From Vibrio sp. DW001 (GTDB taxonomy: Bacteria > Pseudomonadota > Gammaproteobacteria > Enterobacterales > Vibrionaceae), in assembly GCF_029016285.1 (NCBI RefSeq), contig NZ_CP091975.1, positions 992,001-1,056,000 of the forward strand: a DNA stretch of 64,000 nucleotides. Direction: 5' to 3'. This document shows positions 1-9,286 of the stretch, in pieces. How positions within the stretch are numbered: the first letter of the stretch is position 1; each line of letters begins with the position of its first letter. A program made the position numbers and the translations under genes. The notes below the pieces were generated by a model. The model saw only the letters and a list, made by a program, of their open reading frames with translations. It made no database searches and was not told where the DNA came from.

Positions 1-301
1 CGTATTCTTCTCCATTCATAATGTGCAATCCCAATAGCCCCAAAATTAAAACAGTTAGAATGGCAATACTAACTGATATCCATACCGCCCAACGTTGACG
101 AAACCCTACCCCTAAGCCTGCTATAACATAAGCAAATCCTGCCAAAAAATTAAACCAAACGACAAACGGAACATAGTGACCAGCTGCTTGGGCCTTCTCT
201 TCAATAAATAAGACGGAACCACCAGAGATGACAGTAAGAACACCAAACGCAGTGGCAACAATCGCAACGCCAAAAATTCCTATCGTATGTTCAGATTTCA
301 T
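1..301 (-). CDS. partial multi-pass membrane protein
   Basis: The minus strand is open from an ATG at 301 to the window edge, giving about 100 residues without a stop. The protein begins MKSEHTIGIF and has hydrophobic stretches at about residues 8-28, 45-65 and 72-92, so three or more membrane helices are likely. The C-terminus lies outside the window. I do not recognise the family. It is divergent from the response regulator gene at 629, with a 327-base gap between them. The coding call rests on the intact frame and the membrane-protein composition. Confidence 0.55.
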   Translation of the reverse strand, partial: MKSEHTIGIFGVAIVATAFGVLTVISGGSVLFIEEKAQAAGHYVPFVVWFNFLAGFAYVIAGLGVGFRQRWAVWISVSIAILTVLILGLLGLHIMNGEEY

Positions 302-550
302 AATGGCATCCTCTATGGGTTTATAATCAAGTGAATACTTCACGACTAGACAATTACCGAGCCTAAATGGTCTGGTAGAGGTGATGTCACACTGATACTT
401 TTCAAGTATAAAGTACAGACTGAAACGATGTTGTGTGCTGGATAAGGGTTTATCAGAATGATCATATTCGCATTAAACCCTGTCCAGATATATTGACTCA
501 GTTAAGTTGTAAAGTGGGCATTTTAATCAATCATTATGATAATCTTTAAG

Positions 551-566
551 ATGACAAATTTGTCAT
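551..566. promoter_or_regulatory. perfect palindrome upstream of the two-component operon
   Basis: ATGACAAATTTGTCAT is a perfect 16-bp palindrome, 63 bases before the response-regulator start. The TGACAAA half-site recurs as a direct repeat before the ompV-like gene (9287-9314). It may be an operator for a regulator, but which protein binds is not visible. The rest of 302-628 is A+T-rich and holds no convincing gene. Confidence 0.45.
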
Positions 567-628
567 ATTTGTTGCGAGTACGACGCATCAAGTGAGATAC
601 TTTCATCAATTGCCTCGGGGTCAACTCA

Positions 629-1312
629 ATGAAAATATTGCTTGTCGAAGACGAACAAAAAATTGCAGATTTTATCTGCGAAGGCTTGCGTGCAAAAAAA
701 ATCAGCGTTACCCATTGCGCGGATGGCAATCAAGGCTACGAGATGGCAAGAAAAAACGCTCACGATGCCATCATACTTGACATCATGCTTCCGGGCCGTG
801 ATGGATTGGATATTCTCCGTTCTCTTCGTCAAGCAGGTATTGATACTCCTGTCATTCTTCTAACTGCACGTAACGAGTTGGGCGATCGGGTTCAGGGTTT
901 AGAGATGGGCGCTGATGATTACTTAGCAAAACCTTTCTATGTGGAAGAATTGAGTGCTCGACTCCATGCGCTACTTAGACGGCATGACGGCACACCACAA
1001 CATGTGGTTGAGGTTGGCTCGCTGCGACTTGATTGCATGAATCGAAGTGTCAGTTGTCACGGTCAATCTGTTGAACTTACTAGTCGGGAATTTAGCCTAC
1101 TAGAGCATCTGATGCGTTCACCGAATATGGTATTAACACGGGGACAACTATTGGAGCATGTTTGGGGGTATGATTTTGACCCCTGTACCAATGTTGTGGA
1201 TGTGTGTATTAAACGGATTCGCCGTAAGCTTGTTTCATTGGAAAGTGCGGGGAGAATGGTTGGTGCCATTGAGTCGGTGCGCGGTACTGGTTACCGTCTG
1301 AGTTCTCGCTGA
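629..1312 (+). CDS. OmpR/PhoB-family response regulator of an efflux operon
   Basis: This 227-residue response regulator has a receiver domain at about 1-115, with acidic pocket E7/D8, phospho-acceptor D51 in LDIMLPG, T79 and K101 in AKPF. A winged-helix OmpR-type DNA-binding domain follows at about 128-225, ending RGTGYRLSS. The whole resembles CusR/CopR-type regulators. It is followed after 9 bases by a histidine kinase and then by a MacAB-type pump, so it probably controls that operon. The inducing signal cannot be read from sequence. Start: ATG 629, with a G-rich stretch 9-13 bases upstream. Confidence 0.93.
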   Translation: MKILLVEDEQKIADFICEGLRAKKISVTHCADGNQGYEMARKNAHDAIILDIMLPGRDGLDILRSLRQAGIDTPVILLTARNELGDRVQGLEMGADDYLAKPFYVEELSARLHALLRRHDGTPQHVVEVGSLRLDCMNRSVSCHGQSVELTSREFSLLEHLMRSPNMVLTRGQLLEHVWGYDFDPCTNVVDVCIKRIRRKLVSLESAGRMVGAIESVRGTGYRLSSR

Positions 1313-1321
1313 GGTTATAGA

Positions 1322-2746
1322 ATGTATTTCCGTACTCGCATTTTTTCCATGTCCATACTCATAGTGAGCGCTGTTCTTGCTGTTGTAATCACGTTAAGTT
1401 GGACGCGTATTATGAAGGTAGAACTTGACCATCTTGATTCTAGGCTTTGTATGGAAGCAAAGCGCTTAATGCCAAAATTAAATGCACGTAATACTCAGCC
1501 CAATTTAAATGTCTCAAATGATACGGAACTTTCAGGTAGAAAACTTATTGATGATTTAGTGGATAAGTTGCGAATTAACTCACCTAGCCAGTTGATGATA
1601 TTCGTTGAATCCGATGAGAATAGTGTCTTGACGATGTCTGAAGGTGCAGACGTACAACATATATTCAGTACATTAAACTTGGTTAGCAAAGACCAATTAG
1701 AATCTACAAAGAACAACCGAACCAACACATTTTGTCAGTTCGTCTTCTTTGAACATCAGCAAAATCAATGGCGAGCTAGCTTTTTCCAACTACTAGGCAC
1801 ACAAAGCTTCATTGCTGTTGACGTTGCCGCCACGAGCAATGAGTTAAAAAGCACATTGAGATCTGCACTTATCGTGGTGATTCCTTTCTCTCTGTTGCTT
1901 AGTATTCTTGGAGCATGGTTCATCGCTACTACTACCATTCGGCCTATTAATCGCCTGCATAAGTCGATGGATACGGTGACACAAAAAGATCTTAGCCATC
2001 GACTACCTAAGCATAATGAAGACAAAGAGTTTAAAGTGCTCATCGATACGTACAATACAATGTTGAATCGATTGGAAAAAAGTTTTCAACAGACCTCTCG
2101 CTTTACCGCGGATGCTGCCCACGAGCTCAAAACACCACTCACTGTTTTAAGAGGGAAGCTTGAGCAGGCGGTTATCTGTGAGAATGCATCGTTACTGGAT
2201 CTTAATGCGATTCTTGATGAAGTAGGGCATTTATCAGCCATCACTCGTAAATTGTTACTTCTTTCACAGGCAGATTCCGGTTCCATGGCGCTTCATCTTG
2301 AACCAATTAACATGACTGATTTATTAGATGAACTGACTACTGATATGGAGTCGTTGTCGAATGAGTTGGTGCTTCATTGTTCGATTGAACGAGAGCTAAT
2401 ACTAAAAGGTGATAGCGTTCTGCTAAGGCAGCTTTTAAATAATCTGCTTGTTAACGTGATGCGCTATAGCCTTCACGAGAAAGGCGTAACTATTCAAGCC
2501 AACCAAAACGAGTCAACTATTGAGGTGCTTGTTAGTAATTTTTGTCTTCCGATTTCGGATGAAGTCAGAAATCAATTGTTTGAGCGCTTCTATCGCGGAG
2601 AACCAGAACATACGCAAGGCATATCCGGTAGTGGTCTAGGTTTAGGTTTGGCTCGAGAAATTGCCCGTGCACACGGCGGTGACCTAATTCTTGAACCAAG
2701 TGAGAATGATATTGTTGCTATGCGATTATTGTTACCACTCGTTTAA
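1322..2746 (+). CDS. sensor histidine kinase partner of the efflux operon
   Basis: This 474-residue inner-membrane kinase has a first membrane helix at about 8-28, a periplasmic sensor region at about 30-178, a second helix at about 181-203, HAMP at about 203-255, and a HisKA domain with H267 in the HELKTP box. It ends in an ATPase domain with an N-box (NNLLVNVMRYS) and a G-box (GSGLGLGLA). The layout matches CusS-like metal or antibiotic sensors, but the periplasmic region shows no obvious metal ligands. It is the cognate kinase of the regulator just upstream. Confidence 0.93.
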   Translation: MYFRTRIFSMSILIVSAVLAVVITLSWTRIMKVELDHLDSRLCMEAKRLMPKLNARNTQPNLNVSNDTELSGRKLIDDLVDKLRINSPSQLMIFVESDENSVLTMSEGADVQHIFSTLNLVSKDQLESTKNNRTNTFCQFVFFEHQQNQWRASFFQLLGTQSFIAVDVAATSNELKSTLRSALIVVIPFSLLLSILGAWFIATTTIRPINRLHKSMDTVTQKDLSHRLPKHNEDKEFKVLIDTYNTMLNRLEKSFQQTSRFTADAAHELKTPLTVLRGKLEQAVICENASLLDLNAILDEVGHLSAITRKLLLLSQADSGSMALHLEPINMTDLLDELTTDMESLSNELVLHCSIERELILKGDSVLLRQLLNNLLVNVMRYSLHEKGVTIQANQNESTIEVLVSNFCLPISDEVRNQLFERFYRGEPEHTQGISGSGLGLGLAREIARAHGGDLILEPSENDIVAMRLLLPLV

Positions 2747-2772
2747 TGACAGCATTGTCATCCATCTCCGAC

Positions 2773-2834
2773 GCCTAATCGATAGACTTAAGGTAACTCA
2801 ATAAACCGTTACCTTAATCGTTTGGAGATTAGGC
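2773..2834 (+). promoter_or_regulatory. nested inverted repeats over the ribosome-binding region
   Basis: Outer arms GCCTAATC (2773-2780) and GATTAGGC (2827-2834) enclose a perfect inner pair, TAAGGTAAC (2789-2797) and GTTACCTTA (2808-2816). The outer right arm begins at the last base of the GGAG ribosome-binding sequence (2824-2827) and ends one base before the ATG of the next gene. RNA folding here could reduce translation of the downstream genes or act as an attenuator between the kinase and pump genes. There is no U-tract, so a simple terminator is less likely. Confidence 0.5.
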
Positions 2835-2835
2835 C

Positions 2836-3567
2836 ATGATTACAAAAATTACTGTTCCCCTTATAACCTTGATGCTGCTTGTGTCTGCGGCAACTAAAGC
2901 GAATGAATCTCTCGAACTTGTCAGTACTGCGTTTTCAGATGGAGAGTCACTACCTGTTCAATTTACCTGTGAAGGTGTAGGTATTTCCCCACCATTAAAC
3001 TGGAGTGGGGTACCGGATGGAACACAGACTTTAGTTGTGATTATGGATCATATGCCAGATCACATGTCAGATGTGAAACCAAAGCCTAACAATGATAGCA
3101 AAGAAGAAAATACGCCCCCTCCAGAGCCTAAGTTAAGAAAGCCAGAAGAGCTGCGTTGGTATTGGAGTATGTACAATATACCGGCACAGGTTTCTGGTAT
3201 TGAAACTGGACAATCAGCGGGTACGCTTGGTAGCAATATCGTGAATAATAAGAATGAATATTCGCCACCATGCTCTAAAGGCCCCGGTCAAAAAAACTAC
3301 ACTTTTCATCTCTATGCACTTTCAAAGTCTTTAGATACGGTCCAATCAGGCCGTATTTCAGAATCTATTCTGCGAAAAAACATGAGTGGCTTTGTACTGG
3401 AATCTGACTCCCTGACCGTTAGATTTGAACGGAGTTGCCAAACGCCACCAAAACCTCATCAGAAACACAATAACCATCAAGAAGAAAAAAGAGATCCGCC
3501 TTCAACATTGCGACCATGTGGGCAAACCAAGGGTGAGCTCATTCCTGTATTTATCGAAGAGAAGTAA
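2836..3567 (+). CDS. secreted PEBP / YbhB-YbcL-family protein
   Basis: This 243-residue protein has a signal peptide (about 1-22) and a phosphatidylethanolamine-binding-protein fold. Typical features are FTCEGVGISPPLNWSGVP, the VVIMDH strand, and a late YTFHLYALS strand. A charged, proline-rich insertion lies at about residues 67-100 (PKPNNDSKEENTPPPEPK). The C-terminal tail from about 200 is also hydrophilic with two cysteines. PEBP proteins bind phospholipid-like or phosphorylated ligands, but bacterial roles are poorly known. Its place between a two-component system and a MacAB pump suggests a periplasmic partner of that system, which is inference. Confidence 0.88.
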   Translation: MITKITVPLITLMLLVSAATKANESLELVSTAFSDGESLPVQFTCEGVGISPPLNWSGVPDGTQTLVVIMDHMPDHMSDVKPKPNNDSKEENTPPPEPKLRKPEELRWYWSMYNIPAQVSGIETGQSAGTLGSNIVNNKNEYSPPCSKGPGQKNYTFHLYALSKSLDTVQSGRISESILRKNMSGFVLESDSLTVRFERSCQTPPKPHQKHNNHQEEKRDPPSTLRPCGQTKGELIPVFIEEK

Positions 3568-3580
3568 TGAAGAGATCTAT

Positions 3581-4810
3581 ATGAAGAAAAATATTAAAAA
3601 CACGTTGGTATTACTCCTTCTCATCGGTGGTATCGCAGCAGGTGTCGGGTACAAATACACCATGGCGCAGCAAGTTCAGTCTGTATTTGCTACCGATTTT
3701 GTCAAGCGTGGCGATATTGAAAGCGTGGTGCTGACGAACGGTGTGTTATATCCATCGAAATTGGTCAGTGTCGGTGCTCAGGTTTCGGGTTTGATAGGGA
3801 AAATTGATGTTCAGTTAGGTGATGAGATAAAGCAAGGTGATTTGATTGCTCAAATTGATAACCTGACACAGCAAAACGCACTAAAAGATGCAGAAGCTTC
3901 GCTTAAGAGTATCAATGCTCAATTTGGAGCAAAGCAAGCGCAAATTAAAGTTGCGATGTCTGAATTCAGTCGTAAGAAAAAAATGTTGGTGGATGGGGCT
4001 ACCTCTCAATCGGAATATGACACAGCAGAATCAATACTTGCCGTTTATCGGGCTGATCTGGATCAGTTAAACGCCGAAAAAGAGAAGTCGGTCATTAGTG
4101 TGGATAGCGCGAGACTTGATCTAGGTTACACAACCATTACATCGCCTATTGATGGCACCGTGATATATGTTTCTGTCGAAGAAGGGCAGACCGTAAATAA
4201 TAACCAAGGTACACCGAGTATTATTGAACTGGCGCAATTAGGAGTGATGACCATCAAGGCACAGGTTTCTGAAGCAGACATCATCAATGTTGGTGCAGGA
4301 CAAGAAGTCTATTTCACAATTTTAGGGGCAACAGGGAAGAAGTACCGAGGTGTCTTGCGTGCCATAGAACCCGGCCCAACATTGCTGAGTGGTGACGATA
4401 GTGCTCTGATGATTGGTGATGATGAAGCTATCTATTACAACGCGCTATTTGATGTAGAGAATCCGGAAAACTTGTTGCGTTTCGGTATGACTGCGCAGGT
4501 ATCTATTGTGCTTGAAAGTGCGACAGACGTATTACTTGTTCCGTCACAGATATTAATTGAAAAGCCCGGCCCGAGTCCTTCTTATCAAGTCCCAGTGAAA
4601 AAACACGACCAAGTTGAGTATCGCGATGTAGAAGTTGGTATCAACAATAAAATCTACGCTCAAATACTTTCAGGTCTCAACGAAGGTGAAGAGATCGTTA
4701 TCGGTGAGTCGTCTGGTAGTGACGAGGCTGTTTCTGGTATACCAATGGGTGGTTTGTCGGGAAGAAGTATGGGTGGACAAGGTGAGCCCGGTCGGGGCAA
4801 GGGGTTATAA
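3581..4810 (+). CDS. macA: MacA-like periplasmic adaptor of a tripartite pump
   Basis: The protein has 409 residues from ATG 3581. An upstream in-frame extension would run inside the PEBP gene and is not credible. A membrane anchor spans about 8-25. It is followed by a lipoyl/barrel-sandwich half (GAQVSGLIGKIDVQLGDEIKQG), an alpha-helical hairpin at about 85-165, the second lipoyl half (YTTITSPIDGTVIY) and beta-barrel domains. A Gly/Ser-rich tail closes it (GGLSGRSMGGQGEPGRG). Adaptors of this type link a MacB ATPase to an outer-membrane channel. The gene ends 3 bases before macB. Confidence 0.93.
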   Translation: MKKNIKNTLVLLLLIGGIAAGVGYKYTMAQQVQSVFATDFVKRGDIESVVLTNGVLYPSKLVSVGAQVSGLIGKIDVQLGDEIKQGDLIAQIDNLTQQNALKDAEASLKSINAQFGAKQAQIKVAMSEFSRKKKMLVDGATSQSEYDTAESILAVYRADLDQLNAEKEKSVISVDSARLDLGYTTITSPIDGTVIYVSVEEGQTVNNNQGTPSIIELAQLGVMTIKAQVSEADIINVGAGQEVYFTILGATGKKYRGVLRAIEPGPTLLSGDDSALMIGDDEAIYYNALFDVENPENLLRFGMTAQVSIVLESATDVLLVPSQILIEKPGPSPSYQVPVKKHDQVEYRDVEVGINNKIYAQILSGLNEGEEIVIGESSGSDEAVSGIPMGGLSGRSMGGQGEPGRGKGL

Positions 4811-4813
4811 CGT

Positions 4814-6775
4814 ATGGTTGAAGCACTGTTAGATATTGTCGGTGTAAGTCGCACTTTTGCTGCCGGGGAGCAGGAACTGACGGTTCTGAAAAATATAAAC
4901 CTCCAGATTTACCGTGGTGAGATGATCGCCATTATTGGGGCTTCTGGTTCAGGGAAATCGACGTTAATGAATATTCTGGGCTGTCTGGATAAGCCAAATA
5001 AAGGGAATTATTTCATTAATGGTCAGGACACATCGATTATGGGTGAAGATGAATTGGCGGCACTGAGACGTGAGCACTTTGGGTTCATCTTTCAGCGTTA
5101 TCATCTTCTGAGTGATTTGACCGCGCTGGGGAATGTGGAAGTCCCGGCGTTGTATGCAAATGACGGTCAGCAAGTTCGACAAGAGAAAGCGAAAAAACTA
5201 CTTACTCGCCTTGGATTGAGTGATCGGTTATACCATAAACCAAGTCAACTCAGTGGAGGCCAACAGCAGCGAGTAAGTGTCGCCAGAGCCCTTGTTAATG
5301 GTGGTGATGTTATTCTGGCCGATGAGCCGACCGGAGCGTTGGACAGTAGCAGCGGTGAAGAGATGATGAAGCTTCTTCAAGAGTTGCACAACGATGGCCA
5401 CACCATAATTTTGGTCACGCACGATCCGAATATTGCTAAGTTTGCTGATCGAGTTATTGAGATCAAAGACGGAGAAATTATTGGCGACAAACAAAATCGT
5501 AGTACAGCCGTAACTTGTCAGGCGGTGGCAGACTGCAATCATTCTGAAGATAAAAAGCACAAAATAACGCGTGGTATACACTGGTCGCGTTACCTTGAAG
5601 CACTTAAGATGGCGTTACTTGGTATGTCCAATCACCGTCTGCGTACGTTTCTTACTATGCTCGGTATCATTATCGGTATCGCTTCAGTGGTGTCAGTGGT
5701 CGCTCTGGGTAATGGATCACAGCAATCAATCCTAGATAATATCGCCTCAATGGGGACCAATACCATTGAGATAAAACCAGGAACAGGGCGCGGAGATCGC
5801 CGTTCTGGGCGAGTTCGTTCGCTCACCGCTGAGGATGCTAAAGCGCTTAAAACGTTGCCATTTGTAGATAGCGTGACCCCAACCGTCAGGGCTAATGTCG
5901 CTATTCGCTATTCCAATGAAACGGTCACAGGTTCGGTTCAGGGGGTTGGCACCGAGTATTTTCGTGTACGGGGGTATTCCTTGGCACAGGGTCAGTATTT
6001 TGGTACGGACAGCATCGACACGCTAGAGCAGGTTGCTGTTATTGACGCGAATACTGAGCAAGAGCTTTTCTCTGATAGTGATGCATTAGGTAGCGTTATC
6101 TTTCTCGGTCGCCTTCCTGTAAGAATTATTGGCGTGACGGAACCTATTGAAAGTGTGTCTGACAACAGTGATGAGCTGAATATTTGGATACCTTATACCA
6201 CGGTGTCCGGTCGTATATTTCGACAGAACTATGTCAACGACATCACAGTAAGAGTCGATGAGAATGTTTCTAGTGATGTAGCTGAACAAGGAATTGTTAG
6301 CCTACTTACTATGCGTCACAACATGGTTGATTTCTTCACTATTAACACTGATACAGTACGAAAAAGCATAGCGAAAACCTCTGAGACAATGACTCTACTT
6401 ATTTCTGCCATTGCGTTTATCTCTTTGTTAGTTGGAGGCATTGGCGTTATGAATATCATGTTGGTATCCGTATCAGAGCGAACTCGAGAGATAGGTATAC
6501 GTATGGCGGTAGGAGCCAGGCAGACGGACATCATGCGTCAGTTTTTGATTGAAGCGGTGCTGGTTTGTTTCTGTGGTGGGGCATTGGGAATAGGGCTTGC
6601 CTATCTTATTGGTGTGATTTTCTCATACTCCAATAGCAGCTTTCAGATGATCTATTCGAGTTCGTCTATTATTGCGGCTTTTGTTTGTTCAACGCTAATT
6701 GGCATATTATTTGGCTATCTTCCTGCCCGTAATGCGGCAAAACTCAACCCTGTTGATGCACTTTCTAGAGATTAA
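4814..6775 (+). CDS. macB: MacB-like ABC transporter (ATPase-permease fusion)
   Basis: The 653 residues match full-length MacB. The N-terminal ATPase has Walker A GASGSGKST (42-50), Q-loop Q93, signature LSGGQQQR (145-152), Walker B with E170, and H202. A linker leads to a membrane helix at about 273-295, a large periplasmic domain, and three more helices in the last 130 residues, with the MNIMLVSVSERTREIGIRMA motif. MacB drives efflux of macrolides, peptides or siderophores through MacA and an outer-membrane factor. All catalytic residues are present. Confidence 0.95.
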   Translation: MVEALLDIVGVSRTFAAGEQELTVLKNINLQIYRGEMIAIIGASGSGKSTLMNILGCLDKPNKGNYFINGQDTSIMGEDELAALRREHFGFIFQRYHLLSDLTALGNVEVPALYANDGQQVRQEKAKKLLTRLGLSDRLYHKPSQLSGGQQQRVSVARALVNGGDVILADEPTGALDSSSGEEMMKLLQELHNDGHTIILVTHDPNIAKFADRVIEIKDGEIIGDKQNRSTAVTCQAVADCNHSEDKKHKITRGIHWSRYLEALKMALLGMSNHRLRTFLTMLGIIIGIASVVSVVALGNGSQQSILDNIASMGTNTIEIKPGTGRGDRRSGRVRSLTAEDAKALKTLPFVDSVTPTVRANVAIRYSNETVTGSVQGVGTEYFRVRGYSLAQGQYFGTDSIDTLEQVAVIDANTEQELFSDSDALGSVIFLGRLPVRIIGVTEPIESVSDNSDELNIWIPYTTVSGRIFRQNYVNDITVRVDENVSSDVAEQGIVSLLTMRHNMVDFFTINTDTVRKSIAKTSETMTLLISAIAFISLLVGGIGVMNIMLVSVSERTREIGIRMAVGARQTDIMRQFLIEAVLVCFCGGALGIGLAYLIGVIFSYSNSSFQMIYSSSSIIAAFVCSTLIGILFGYLPARNAAKLNPVDALSRD

Positions 6776-6792
6776 GGGCGAGGAAAAATGAA

Positions 6793-8208
6793 ATGAAAAC
6801 TAAAATAAAAATTTCTATCACAACGATGTTATGTGTTATTTCGTTGTTTGGTTGCAGCTCAATGCGTACTGAATATCAACAGCCAGAAATTGACACGCCA
6901 GAAAGCTGGCCTCAGGAGCGAGTGTTGGATGCTAATGTTCAGTCATCAGAGCAGGAAAGTGGCACAATTGAACGGCCTGATAGGTGGTGGACGTTGTTTG
7001 AAGACTCACAGTTAAATAGCCTTATAGACCAAGTGTTGAAATCAAACAGTGATTTAGAGAAAGCGACGCTTACGTTAAGAAAAGCACGAATGGAGGCCGG
7101 GATCAGTGAAAACAACAAGGTACCGACAATCAGTTATTCACAGGATTCATCATATGAATATGATACAGGTTCGGGCACGTCAGATACCAATTTTGATTCA
7201 AAATTATCCCTGAGCTATGAGTTGGATCTTTGGGGACGAGTAAATGCGGTTGTTGACGCAGATGAATGGTCTGCGAGAGCAAGCTACGAAGATAGAGAAA
7301 ATATGGCACAAAATCTGGTGGTGACAACGGCTACGCTTTATTGGAAAGTGGGGTATCTCAACCAGATGCTTGCGCTGACAAAACAGAACATAACAGGTAC
7401 AGAGCGTGTCGCCACGTTAACAAAATACAAATATAACATTGGCTCTGCCACCCGATTGGAAGTGCTTGAATCGACGCAAACCCTGTTTAACCAGCAGGTG
7501 CAGTTGAATCAATTACAACAAGAGTTGTCAGAAACTCTAAACGCGATGTCCACACTACTTAACCAACCCTTGCAAGATACGGGCATAACAATTGAGCAAC
7601 TATCGGTTCAACCTGTACCTGATATTGAACCGGGAATACCTTCAGATCTTTTGTTACGCAGGCCGGATGTCCAAGCCACCTTGTATGCGCTGAAATCATC
7701 CCTTGCGAATAAAGATGCAATAGACGCAAGCTATATGCCGACATTTGAGCTAACCAGTTCATTAAGTACCTCATCTTCAAACTTATTAGAGTTACTGCAA
7801 AATCCAGTAGCTAAATTGGGAAGTGGCATTGTTTTGCCCTTTCTTGAATGGCACGAGATGGAGTTAAACAAAAGTATTTCTGAACTCGACTATCAGATGG
7901 CAGTTGTTGATTATAGAAGTACAATTTATCAAGCATTTGAAGAGGTAGCTAATCTGCTTACGGCAAAAGAACGCTATTACTATCAGGGCAACATATATAA
8001 AGAGAAGTACGTTAACGCTAAGGAAATAGAACGTATTTACGCGAGTAAATACGAAAATGGAGCAAGTGATATCATTGACTGGATTAACGCAATGGAGTCG
8101 AGGCGCAGTATTGAATCATCGTTGTTGGAAAATCGATATAACCAGTTTGTGACTCAGGTAAATCTCTACAAGTCACTTGGCGGTGGCGATATTGCCCCAG
8201 AGGCTTAA
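6793..8208 (+). CDS. NodT-type outer-membrane efflux lipoprotein
   Basis: This 471-residue TolC-superfamily protein has a lipoprotein signal ending in LFGC (lipid-modified C21). Two outer-membrane-efflux repeats follow (about 70-260 and 275-460), including the typical LLLRRPDVQA segment. It supplies the outer-membrane channel for the MacAB pair directly upstream, from which it is separated by 17 bases. GAGGA lies ahead of ATG 6793. An ATG five bases earlier is followed at once by a stop. Its stop codon abuts the DUF3316 remnant at 8209. Confidence 0.92.
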   Translation: MKTKIKISITTMLCVISLFGCSSMRTEYQQPEIDTPESWPQERVLDANVQSSEQESGTIERPDRWWTLFEDSQLNSLIDQVLKSNSDLEKATLTLRKARMEAGISENNKVPTISYSQDSSYEYDTGSGTSDTNFDSKLSLSYELDLWGRVNAVVDADEWSARASYEDRENMAQNLVVTTATLYWKVGYLNQMLALTKQNITGTERVATLTKYKYNIGSATRLEVLESTQTLFNQQVQLNQLQQELSETLNAMSTLLNQPLQDTGITIEQLSVQPVPDIEPGIPSDLLLRRPDVQATLYALKSSLANKDAIDASYMPTFELTSSLSTSSSNLLELLQNPVAKLGSGIVLPFLEWHEMELNKSISELDYQMAVVDYRSTIYQAFEEVANLLTAKERYYYQGNIYKEKYVNAKEIERIYASKYENGASDIIDWINAMESRRSIESSLLENRYNQFVTQVNLYKSLGGGDIAPEA

Positions 8209-8356
8209 CATTGGAGAAAATGCAGTCTCTAACCTTACGCTGGACGATACAGCTGTGACGATTGAAGAGTTCTCTGAAGCTTGCGGTGAAATCTCTTACC
8301 GCGCTATCGTCAATGTTGATTGTCACTTCGATGCCCGTGATAACAACATCGACTAA
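8209..8356 (+). pseudogene. 5'-truncated DUF3316 gene remnant
   Basis: The last 48 codons of a DUF3316 gene follow the preceding stop codon directly. They read IGENAVSNLTLDD through to the stop and align with the 3' part of the copy at 14965. There is no start, signal peptide or upstream region. Substitutions in otherwise constant positions (R to C in SEACGE, Y to C in VDCHF, N to I near the end) fit relaxed selection. The junction lies at the exact end of the efflux operon, which suggests that a rearrangement joined the two. Confidence 0.85.
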
Positions 8357-8378
8357 AATCCCGTTGTATTAGAATTTG

Positions 8379-8411
8379 AAAAGCCAACAGATCTCGGTCT
8401 GTTGGCTTTTT
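8379..8411 (+). terminator. DUF3316-type intrinsic terminator
   Basis: AAAAGCCAACAG, an 8-base loop and CTGTTGGCTTTTT form a strong stem with a T-tract. The same hairpin follows every DUF3316 copy in the window. Here it probably ends efflux-operon transcripts, and its symmetric A/T flanks may let it also serve the convergent ompV-like gene. Confidence 0.88.
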
Positions 8412-8442
8412 GTCATTACGTGTCTCGTCCTGAAATGTGTTA

Positions 8443-9222
8443 TCAGAAACGATATGCGGCCGTTGCACCAACTACCCACTGATTGGCACTGTCTACAATT
8501 GGTGAATCGGATATTTTGTCACCAAGATGAGTGTAAGCCGTTGTTTGTGTTAGTTCCCATCTATCATTGATGGGCATAATTAGCTTGTAACCAAGGTTGT
8601 AAGAGATATCAGCGTTACCTTTATAGGCCTTACGTGTTTGAGTCGCTTCTTTATTTTTTACACCGAAGTAGTAATCTACGTAATCTTCACTCTGGTATGT
8701 CAAACCTGCAAATGGAACCAAATCCATACGTCCAACACTCATTGGAAGGAAATATGTCACACCAGCCAAGTAACCATCGTATGTGTCTGTCACGTCTTGT
8801 TGGAAGTACGTAGAAATAGTACCTTGAGATAGCGCAAAGTCAGCATTGATACCGAGATCCAAACTGGCTTTACGTTTGTCCATTCCTTTTAAAAAATTTG
8901 ATGTATCTTGGTCGTATGCCAGACCGGATGACCCTATGTAGCCACTCATGTTGAACATGTCACCAGTGTTACCAAGGAAACGGTAGTTAATGCTTTGCAG
9001 TGTCGCATTGAAGTCCTCACCCTGATAACCAAAATTGCCCAGTAGGGTAGCGTTGTGTTTTTGATCCTTAAACAAATCACTTGCACCCGCGGCTCCTAAC
9101 TCAGCAATCCAGCTGTTCTCTTTGGTATAGATGTTACCGTTTCGAATGTATGTATCACCTGCCGCATGTACTGCAGTAGCGGCAACAAGAGTAGAGATAA
9201 GAATGGTCAGTTGTTTCATCAT
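8443..9222 (-). CDS. MipA/OmpV-family outer-membrane protein
   Basis: This 259-residue protein has a signal peptide (about 1-20, cleaved after VHA) and a beta-barrel pattern of alternating residues ending in a C-terminal aromatic (AAYRF). It matches the MipA/OmpV family, which is common in Vibrio and linked to osmotic stress, adhesion or scaffolding of cell-wall enzymes. It lies downstream of, and on the same strand as, a two-component system. The intervening DNA holds tandem TTTGTCA motifs, so it is probably a target of that system. Confidence 0.87.
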   Translation of the reverse strand: MMKQLTILISTLVAATAVHAAGDTYIRNGNIYTKENSWIAELGAAGASDLFKDQKHNATLLGNFGYQGEDFNATLQSINYRFLGNTGDMFNMSGYIGSSGLAYDQDTSNFLKGMDKRKASLDLGINADFALSQGTISTYFQQDVTDTYDGYLAGVTYFLPMSVGRMDLVPFAGLTYQSEDYVDYYFGVKNKEATQTRKAYKGNADISYNLGYKLIMPINDRWELTQTTAYTHLGDKISDSPIVDSANQWVVGATAAYRF

Positions 9223-9286
9223 ATTGTCCTTGTGTTAACTTGTTATGAACACTGTACAGAATAAGTTAACCTGACAATATATTGAC

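Noticed and set aside
3425..3580. Extended N-terminus for MacA
   Set aside because: It lies inside the PEBP gene in another frame; ATG 3581 fits the membrane anchor.
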